Positions 1 through 4,526 of a DNA stretch of 7,139 nucleotides are shown here, piece by piece; within the stretch, counting starts at the first letter, position 1, and each line of letters begins with the position of its first letter. The position numbers were made by a program, and so were the translations under genes. The notes under the pieces were generated by a model. The model was not told where the DNA came from and did not search any database. It saw nothing but the letters and a program-made list of their open reading frames with translations. Source of the stretch: Acetobacteraceae bacterium (GTDB taxonomy: Bacteria; Pseudomonadota; Alphaproteobacteria; Acetobacterales; Acetobacteraceae); assembly GCA_947446625.1 (NCBI GenBank), contig CANFIE010000206.1, positions 1-7,139 of the forward strand. Reading direction: 5' to 3'.

Positions 1-76
1 GGCAGGCGCCAGGAAGAGGCAGTTTTTGACATTACGGCAGGCTAGCAGCCCCTAACCGCTGCGGCCAAGGCCCGCT

Positions 77-718
77 TCACCCCAGCCGGCCATATCCACC
101 GAACTGTGACACCACATCCTCAAGCTCGGCCGGGCTGAGCAGAATGGGCTGCAGCCCCGCCCCCAGCAGCGCCAGGTATTGCCGGGCCAGGTTTTCCACT
201 TCCATGGCCACGGCCTTGGCCCCGGCCAGGGTGCGGCCGGTGGCCAGCACGCCATGATTGGCCAGCAGCGCCGCCTTGCGCCCCGCCAGCGCCGCCACCC
301 CGGCCAGCGCCAGCGCCTGGGTGCCAAAGGTGGCATAGTCCGAGCAGCGGATGTCGGTGCCGCCGCCCATCACAATCATGTAGTGGAAGGGTGGCAGCCC
401 CTGCCGCGCACAGGATAGCGCCGTGGCCATGGGGCTGTGGGTATGCACCACTGCCTCCACCTCGGGTCGGGCGGCATAGACTTCGGCATGCAGCCGCCAC
501 TCACTGGAAGGCTTGCGCTTGCCGCGCAGCACCGTGCCATCGAGCGCCACCTCCACCAGATCCCCTGGAAGGGTAGCGCTGTAGGGCAGCGCCGAGGGGG
601 TGATGAGAAACCCCCGCTTGGTCCGCGTGGACAGGTTACCGGATTTGCTGGGCATGAAGCCCAGCGCATCCAGCGCCTGGGCGGCTGCGATCAACTCACC
701 GCGTTCGCCCTTGGCCAT
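77..718 (-). CDS. FucA-like class II aldolase
   Basis: Zinc-dependent class II aldolase/adducin family protein of 213 residues, about the length of E. coli L-fuculose-1-phosphate aldolase. That enzyme cleaves L-fuculose-1-P to dihydroxyacetone phosphate and L-lactaldehyde. Seen here: SGN at 26-28 (phosphate-binding loop), SSEWR with the catalytic Glu at 73, HTH with zinc ligands His92 and His94, HYM with Tyr113, YATFGT at 128-133, ANHG with the third zinc ligand His155, and a C-terminal GGYG with Tyr209. As I recall E. coli FucA numbering, Glu73, His92, His94, His155, Tyr113 and Tyr209 fall at the same positions, so the active site looks intact. The ATG at 718 lies 3 bases after the cupin stop, which suggests translational coupling; no strong ribosome site is visible. 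It is the last gene of the GST-cupin-aldolase operon. No fucose kinase or isomerase is nearby, so the true substrate may be another sugar phosphate. Family certain, substrate not. Confidence 0.93.
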   Translation of the reverse strand: MAKGERGELIAAAQALDALGFMPSKSGNLSTRTKRGFLITPSALPYSATLPGDLVEVALDGTVLRGKRKPSSEWRLHAEVYAARPEVEAVVHTHSPMATALSCARQGLPPFHYMIVMGGGTDIRCSDYATFGTQALALAGVAALAGRKAALLANHGVLATGRTLAGAKAVAMEVENLARQYLALLGAGLQPILLSPAELEDVVSQFGGYGRLG

Positions 719-721
719 GGG

Positions 722-1000
722 TCAGCCCAGGCTCCGCCGGCCCACCAGCAGCGTGGCACCGGCCGCGCCGCTGGTTTCGGCATGCAGCAGCCCCGCCGCC
801 ACGGCAAAGCTTTGCCCCACGCCGCAATCCTGCGCCCCGGTGGCGCTGGTGACGCAGAACTGCCCCGCCAGCACCAGGCCACGCGCATCATACGGGTGGG
901 TGTGTTCCGGCGTGGCCAACCCGGCCTTGATCTCGCGGGTCACCACTTCCTGGTAGCCCTCGGCCTGCAGTTGCGCGGTGAAGCCGGCCACATCGGTCAT
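722..1000 (-). CDS. Small single-domain cupin protein
   Basis: A 92-residue protein made of little more than one cupin beta-barrel. Cupin motif 1 is visible as PEHTHPYDARG (31-41), giving candidate metal ligands His33 and His35. The Glu normally found a few residues later is absent; Asp38 or another residue may replace it. Cupin motif 2 is visible as GQSFAVAAGLLH (62-73), with His73 as the third histidine ligand. The function is not identifiable from sequence: single-domain cupins of this size include small dioxygenases, isomerases and ligand-binding proteins. The ATG at 1000 is supported by a GAGGG lying in the last codons of the upstream GST gene, 9 bases before the start, and only 5 bases separate the two genes. 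The aldolase starts 3 bases after this stop, so the three proteins are very likely made together. A sugar or aldehyde-related role beside the aldolase is inference only. Confidence 0.85.
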   Translation of the reverse strand: MTDVAGFTAQLQAEGYQEVVTREIKAGLATPEHTHPYDARGLVLAGQFCVTSATGAQDCGVGQSFAVAAGLLHAETSGAAGATLLVGRRSLG

Positions 1001-1005
1001 GCTGA

Positions 1006-1611
1006 TCAGCCCTCGCGCAGCTTGCGGGCGGTCAGCGCCGCCGGGCGGGTCAGGCAGCGGTCCAGCCAGGCCTTCACCTTGGGGAAGCCGCTGAAGTCAT
1101 ACTTGTTGAACCAGGAGCCATAGTAGATGCCGGCCAGGTTGCAGTCGGCAATGCTGAAGGCGTTGCCCACCAGCCATTCGCGGTTGGCCAGATGGCCTTC
1201 CAGCACCGCCAGCCGCGCATCGCTGGCAGCCTTGCCGGCGGCGGCCAGGCCCGCATCGCGCTCAGCCTCGGGCTTCATGAAGGTATGCTGCGCCCATTGC
1301 ATGATGTTGGGCTCGGCCTCGGTGGCGGCCCACAGCGTCCATTGCAGCACACGGGCGTGGTCGTCACCGGCCGGATTGAAGGGCGCGCCCACCTTGCTGG
1401 CAATGTGCAGGTTGATGGCGAGCGATTCGAACAGCGCCAGCCCGCCATCCTGCATGGCCGGCAGCTTGCCGTTGGGGTTCACCGCCAGATGGGCCGCGCC
1501 CTTGATCTCGGTGAACGGGGTCTGCACGTGTTCATAGGGCACGCCGGCTTCCTCGGCCGCCCACAGGCACCGAAAATTGCGCGACCGCGCGACGCCAATC
1601 AGTTTGAGCAT
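1006..1611 (-). CDS. Glutathione S-transferase family protein
   Basis: Cytosolic-type glutathione S-transferase fold of 201 residues. The N-terminal thioredoxin-like domain (about 1-75) starts MLKLIGVARSRNFR and carries the cis-proline segment PNGKLPA (46-52) and the Glu-Ser pair at 62-63 that binds the gamma-glutamyl part of glutathione. Ser10 is a candidate catalytic residue; Cys15 lies in the first helix. The all-alpha C-terminal domain (about 85-201) holds the N-capping/hydrophobic staple motif FSIADCN (152-158). The family conjugates glutathione to electrophiles or uses it for isomerisation or dehalogenation; the substrate cannot be told. The frame stays open to a TTG at 1641, but the ATG at 1611 is preferred: it begins at the first beta strand and is preceded by a GAGGGTGG purine-rich stretch. 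It is the first gene of the operon with the cupin and aldolase. No convincing sigma-70 promoter was seen in the short space between it and the hairpin at 1656-1682. Confidence 0.92.
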   Translation of the reverse strand: MLKLIGVARSRNFRCLWAAEEAGVPYEHVQTPFTEIKGAAHLAVNPNGKLPAMQDGGLALFESLAINLHIASKVGAPFNPAGDDHARVLQWTLWAATEAEPNIMQWAQHTFMKPEAERDAGLAAAGKAASDARLAVLEGHLANREWLVGNAFSIADCNLAGIYYGSWFNKYDFSGFPKVKAWLDRCLTRPAALTARKLREG

Positions 1612-1655
1612 TGTTCCACCCTCACCCTTATTCGGGCGCAAGTGTCAGGGCAGAA

Positions 1656-1682
1656 GCCCGGCGCTGGCAAGGGGCGCCGGGC
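1656..1682 (-). terminator. Terminator-like hairpin after ETF-QO and its repeats
   Basis: A perfect 9-bp GC-rich inverted repeat: GCCCGGCGC at 1656-1664 and GCGCCGGGC at 1674-1682, with a 9-base loop. Read on the - strand, the stem is followed by TTCT, a weak U-rich tail. It sits downstream of ETF-QO and its 70-bp repeats and upstream of the GST gene, where a terminator for the ETF-QO transcript would be expected. The short tail makes efficient intrinsic termination uncertain; it could instead be an mRNA-stabilising 3' hairpin or attenuate read-through into the GST operon. Confidence 0.5.
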
Positions 1683-1690
1683 CTCCTGCC

Positions 1691-1869
1691 AGTTCACATC
1701 CCGCCGATATAGTTCGGCCCGCCGCCGCCCAACCACAATCAAGCGGTCAGCCGGCGACCAAGCTCACATCCCGCCAATATAATTCGGCCCGCCGCCGCCC
1801 AACCACAATCAAGCGGTCAGGCGGCGACCAAGCTCACATCCCGCCAATATAATTCGGCCCGCCGCCGCC
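1691..1869. repeat. 70-bp tandem repeat copying the ETF-QO 3' end (2.6 units)
   Basis: Direct tandem array with a period of exactly 70 bases: unit 1 at 1691-1760, unit 2 at 1761-1830, and a partial unit of 39 bases at 1831-1869 that is the real end of the ETF-QO gene. Units 1 and 2 differ at four positions (1693/1763, 1706/1776, 1712/1782, 1751/1821). Unit 2 and the partial unit are identical over the 39 bases. Read on the - strand, every copy contains the codons for the last 11 residues (GGGGPNYIGGM) and the TGA stop. The two full units therefore place non-functional copies of the ETF-QO C-terminus in the 3' untranslated region. The period is not a multiple of three and each copy has its own stop, so no extended protein results. 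Tandem duplication, by slipped-strand copying or unequal exchange across the GCC-rich stretch, is the simplest origin. Confidence 0.95.
1791..1828 (-). other. Strong repeat-encoded hairpin 5 bases after the ETF-QO stop
   Basis: On the - strand transcript, GUCGCCGCCUGACC (1828-1815) can pair with GGUUGGGCGGCGGC (1804-1791) around a 10-base loop. The stem has 14 pairs, three of them G-U. It begins 5 bases after the ETF-QO stop codon. No U-tract follows, so it is not a standard intrinsic terminator; it may protect the mRNA 3' end or act in termination with another factor. The equivalent element in the distal repeat unit (1721-1758) has one mismatch. Confidence 0.5.
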
Positions 1870-3471
1870 TTCCGGGGTGCACCAATCAATATTCTGCGTC
1901 GGGTCCTTGATGTCGCAGGTTTTGCAATGCACGCAGTTCTGCGCGTTGATGACCAGATGCGGGTTGCCCTCGGCCTCGCCGCCCACCTCATACACCCCCG
2001 CCGGGCAGAACCGGCTCTCGGGGCTGCCATAGGTGTCGTAGTTCACCGCCTTCCAGCGGCCCGGGTCGCGCAGCTTCAGGTGGGCGGGCTGGTCTTCCGC
2101 ATGGTTGGTGTTGCTGAGGAACACCGAGGACAACCGGTCGAAGGTCAGCTTGCCGTCCGGCTTCGGGTAGCTCAGCTTTTCCGCCTCGCTGGCCTGCTTC
2201 AGGCTGTCGTGGTCGGCATGGTGCGTCATGGTCCAGGGCGCGCGGCCACGGAACAGATAGGTGTCCAGCCCGGCATTGATGAGCCCGCCCCACAGCCCCC
2301 ACTTGGCAAAGCCGGGGCGGATATTGCGCACCTGGTACAGCTCATCCCACACCCAGCTGGCCTTCAGCGCCGCCGGATAGGCGTCCAGCACCGGCGGGCG
2401 TTCCTCGCCGGCCAGGGCCGCCGCCACGGCTTCCGCCGCCAGCATGCCGCTCTTCATGGCAGTGTGGTTGCCCTTGATCTTCGGCACGTTCAGGAAGCCA
2501 GCGGTATCGCCAATCAGCGCCCCACCCGGGAAGACCAGCTTGGGAATCGCCTGGAAGCCGCCTTCGTTCAGCGCGCGGGCGCCGTAGGAGATGCGCTTGC
2601 CGCCTTCCAGCATCTTCGCCACCGCCGGATGGGTCTTCCAGCGCTGAAACTCGTCAAACGGCGAAAGCCAGGGGTTCGGGTAGTCCAGCCCCACCACGTA
2701 GCCAAGGCTCACCAGGTTGTCGCCCAGCATATACAGCCAGGCGCCGCCGTAGGTGTCGCTCTTCACCGGCCAGCCGGCGCTGTGCCAGATGAAGCCGGGC
2801 TTGTGGTTTTCCTTCGGAATCTCCCACAGCTCCTTCATGCCCAGGCCGAAGGTCTGCGGCGCCACGCCGTCACGCAGGTTGTAGCGCTCGAACATCTGCT
2901 TGGTCAGGCTGCCGCGGCAGCCCTCGGCCAGCAGGGTATAGGTGGCGCGCAATTCCATGCCCGGCTCGAAGCCCGGTCCCCGCTCGCCCGACTTCTGGAT
3001 GCCGGCCACGCCCGCGACCACACCCTTGAGCTGGCCGTCCTCCACAATCGCCTCCGAGGCGGCGAAGCCCGGGTAGATCTCCACCCCCAGCGCCTCGGCC
3101 TTGGCGCCCAGCCAGCGGCAGACATTGCCCATGCTGACAATGTAGTTGCCGTGGTTATGCATCTGCGGCGGCGTGGGCATCTTGATGGCCCGCGTCTCGG
3201 TCAGCAGCATGAAGTGGTCTTCGGTGGCCGGGGTGGCCAGCGCCGGCGGATCGTCGCGCCAGTCCGGCAGCAACTCGTCCAACGCCCGCGGCTCGAGCAC
3301 CGCGCCCGAAAGGATATGGGCGCCGATCTCGCCGCCCTTCTCCACCAGGCACACCGTCAGGTCGGGGTTGATCTGCTTCAGGCGGATGGCCGCGCATAAC
3401 CCGCTGGGTCCACCACCCACGATCAGCACATCGAATTCCATCGCTTCGCGCTGGATGTCGTCCTCGGCCAT
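1834..3471 (-). CDS. Electron transfer flavoprotein-ubiquinone oxidoreductase (ETF-QO)
   Basis: Membrane-associated FAD and 4Fe-4S enzyme (EC 1.5.5.1) that takes electrons from reduced electron transfer flavoprotein, supplied by acyl-CoA and other flavin dehydrogenases, and reduces ubiquinone. At 545 residues it has the usual bacterial length. Visible features are the FAD-binding beta-alpha-beta motif GGGPSG at 19-24, a long FAD/quinone-binding body containing the GALIGDTAGFLNVPKIKG segment typical of the family, and a C-terminal ferredoxin-like part. The cluster ligands are Cys489 (FCPAGVYEV) and Cys513, Cys516 and Cys519 (NCVHCKTC), followed by KDPTQNIDW and the Gly-rich tail. All four cluster cysteines are present; Cys531 is extra. 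The ATG at 3471 is supported by an AAGGAGG site 7 bases upstream. The gene is transcribed alone, divergently from the glycosylase. Its 3' end is duplicated in tandem immediately downstream. Confidence 0.98.
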   Translation of the reverse strand: MAEDDIQREAMEFDVLIVGGGPSGLCAAIRLKQINPDLTVCLVEKGGEIGAHILSGAVLEPRALDELLPDWRDDPPALATPATEDHFMLLTETRAIKMPTPPQMHNHGNYIVSMGNVCRWLGAKAEALGVEIYPGFAASEAIVEDGQLKGVVAGVAGIQKSGERGPGFEPGMELRATYTLLAEGCRGSLTKQMFERYNLRDGVAPQTFGLGMKELWEIPKENHKPGFIWHSAGWPVKSDTYGGAWLYMLGDNLVSLGYVVGLDYPNPWLSPFDEFQRWKTHPAVAKMLEGGKRISYGARALNEGGFQAIPKLVFPGGALIGDTAGFLNVPKIKGNHTAMKSGMLAAEAVAAALAGEERPPVLDAYPAALKASWVWDELYQVRNIRPGFAKWGLWGGLINAGLDTYLFRGRAPWTMTHHADHDSLKQASEAEKLSYPKPDGKLTFDRLSSVFLSNTNHAEDQPAHLKLRDPGRWKAVNYDTYGSPESRFCPAGVYEVGGEAEGNPHLVINAQNCVHCKTCDIKDPTQNIDWCTPEGGGGPNYIGGM

Positions 3472-3565
3472 GGCGGCGCCTCCTTGCTTACATTTTCCCG
3501 TCTAGCTTAGGGGCGGGTTGCGCGGAACCCCGCCTGGGCCTGATATCGTGCCCATGGTGGATGTG

Positions 3566-4387
3566 ATGACAGAGCCCGGCGACACAAGGGCGGCCCTGCT
3601 GGCGGCGTTGCGCCTGCAACTGGACTGGGGTGCCGACGAGGCCCTGGCCGAGGCAACGCTTGACCGCACCCGCCCGGCCGCCGCCGCGCCCCCGCCCCCG
3701 GCCCTGCTGAGCGCCCCGCCCGGCGCCCCACTGCCCCGCCCCAGCCTGGTGCGCGGCACCCAGGGCAGCCCGGTGCTGCCCCCCGCCGCCAGCCGCGCCG
3801 CCGAACTGGCCGCCGCCGCCAGCACGCTGGAAGAACTGCGCGAGGCCATGGCGGGCTTCGAGGCCAGCCCGTTGCGGGAAACCGCAACCAACCTGGTTTT
3901 TGCCGATGGCACGCCCGAAGCCGGGCTGATGCTGATTGGCGAAGCCCCCGGCGCCGATGAGGACCGGCTGGGCAAGCCCTTCGTCGGCGCCTCGGGCCAA
4001 TTGCTGGACCGCATGTTCGCCAGCATTGGCCTGGCGCGCGAAACCGGCTTCTACATCACCAACATCCTGCCGTTCCGCCCGCCCGGCAACCGTACCCCCA
4101 CCGATGGCGAGATCGCGCTTTTCCTGCCCTTCGTGCTGCGCCACATCGCCCTGGTGAAGCCGCGCCGGCTGGTGCTGCTCGGTGGCGTCTCAGCCAAGGC
4201 ATTGCTGCGGGCAAAGGATGGTATTACCCGCCTGCGTGGTCGTTGGCTCGAAGTAATGATTGAAGCAGAGTCAACGCTGCCCGCCCTGGCCACGCTACAT
4301 CCCGCCTACCTGCTCCGAAACCCCATCGCCAAGCGTGATGCATGGGCCGACCTGCTGCTGTTGCGGCGCACACTTGATGGAGAATGA
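3566..4387 (+). CDS. Uracil-DNA glycosylase, family 4-like, without cysteines
   Basis: DNA repair glycosylase of the UDG superfamily (type 4-like), expected to remove uracil from DNA as the first step of base-excision repair. From the chosen ATG it has 273 residues. Residues 1-35 are helical. Residues 37-73 are a Pro/Ala-rich linker. The catalytic domain spans about 86-270, with motif 1 GEAPGADED (125-133), PFVG (138-141), YITN (163-166), RPPGNR (171-176), LVLLGG (202-207) and the C-terminal HPAYLLR (245-251). Classical family 4 enzymes bind a 4Fe-4S cluster through four cysteines; this protein has no cysteine at all, and FEASPLR (98-104) stands where the first ligands are expected. The start at 3566 is preferred because GGTGG lies 5 bases upstream and the product begins like its relatives; an ATG at 3554 and a TTG at 3518 are in frame. 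The neighbouring ETF-QO is divergent, and a terminator follows the stop. Confidence 0.9.
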   Translation: MTEPGDTRAALLAALRLQLDWGADEALAEATLDRTRPAAAAPPPPALLSAPPGAPLPRPSLVRGTQGSPVLPPAASRAAELAAAASTLEELREAMAGFEASPLRETATNLVFADGTPEAGLMLIGEAPGADEDRLGKPFVGASGQLLDRMFASIGLARETGFYITNILPFRPPGNRTPTDGEIALFLPFVLRHIALVKPRRLVLLGGVSAKALLRAKDGITRLRGRWLEVMIEAESTLPALATLHPAYLLRNPIAKRDAWADLLLLRRTLDGE

Positions 4388-4409
4388 GGCAAGCGCATTG
4401 CCCTTTTTT
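4388..4409 (+). terminator. Intrinsic terminator after the uracil-DNA glycosylase gene
   Basis: Directly after the TGA stop, GGCAA (4388-4392) and TTGCC (4398-4402) form a 5-bp stem with a 5-base loop. One C and then six consecutive T (4404-4409) follow. The position and T-run fit a rho-independent terminator on the + strand, although the stem is short. It would separate the glycosylase transcript from the lytic transglycosylase operon. Confidence 0.65.
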
Positions 4410-4486
4410 CGCCGCAGTTGATCAAATTTGAACCTGCTTTGCTGACACCCCGCCAGCGATACCTGCGACCCTGCGAAAAATAAGGG

Positions 4487-4516
4487 TTGCACAGGCGGCG
4501 CTTCAACGGCTATTGC
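4487..4516 (+). promoter_or_regulatory. Candidate promoter for the lytic transglycosylase-moaB operon
   Basis: TTGCAC at 4487-4492 and TATTGC at 4511-4516 resemble sigma-70 -35 and -10 boxes with an 18-base spacer. This lies in the 139-base gap after the glycosylase terminator, where a new promoter is needed. Transcription would begin near 4523-4527, at or just before the first possible ATG (4527), so the mRNA may be leaderless or the true start may be the ATG at 4545. A 6-bp inverted repeat (GGCGGC 4494-4499, GCCGCC 4515-4520) overlaps the spacer and the -10 box. This is pattern matching only; alphaproteobacterial promoters are poorly conserved. Confidence 0.3.
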
Positions 4517-4526
4517 CGCCGTCGCC

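Noticed and set aside
45..75. Weak hairpins after the aldolase stop as a terminator
   Set aside because: The stems are only 5 bp or need a bulge and a very short loop, and no T-run follows on the - strand.
1006..1641. Extended GST start at the TTG at 1641
   Set aside because: The extra 10 residues are encoded by the purine-rich ribosome-binding stretch, and the GST fold begins at MLKLIG from the ATG at 1611.
1691..1830. Short-spaced repeats considered as a CRISPR array
   Set aside because: There are no unique spacers: the whole 70-bp unit is repeated, and part of it is ETF-QO coding sequence.
1577..1852. Open frames of 91 and 196 codons on the + strand running through the 70-bp repeats
   Set aside because: They arise from GC-rich repeat and antisense GST sequence, with no ribosome site or family resemblance. 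The repeats are explained by duplication of the ETF-QO end.
1927..3399. 490-codon open frame on the + strand opposite ETF-QO
   Set aside because: It lies entirely inside ETF-QO, which has unambiguous FAD and 4Fe-4S motifs, and its product (Ala/Arg/His/Gln-rich) resembles no family. It is a shadow frame.
3518..3565. Longer uracil-DNA glycosylase start at TTG 3518 or ATG 3554
   Set aside because: Neither has a ribosome site, and the added residues look non-coding. The ATG at 3566 has GGTGG 5 bases upstream.
3472..3565. Divergent promoters in the gap between ETF-QO and the glycosylase
   Set aside because: Partial box matches exist (for example TTGCTT at 3484 and TAAGCT-like on the - strand), but none has acceptable spacing, so none is called.
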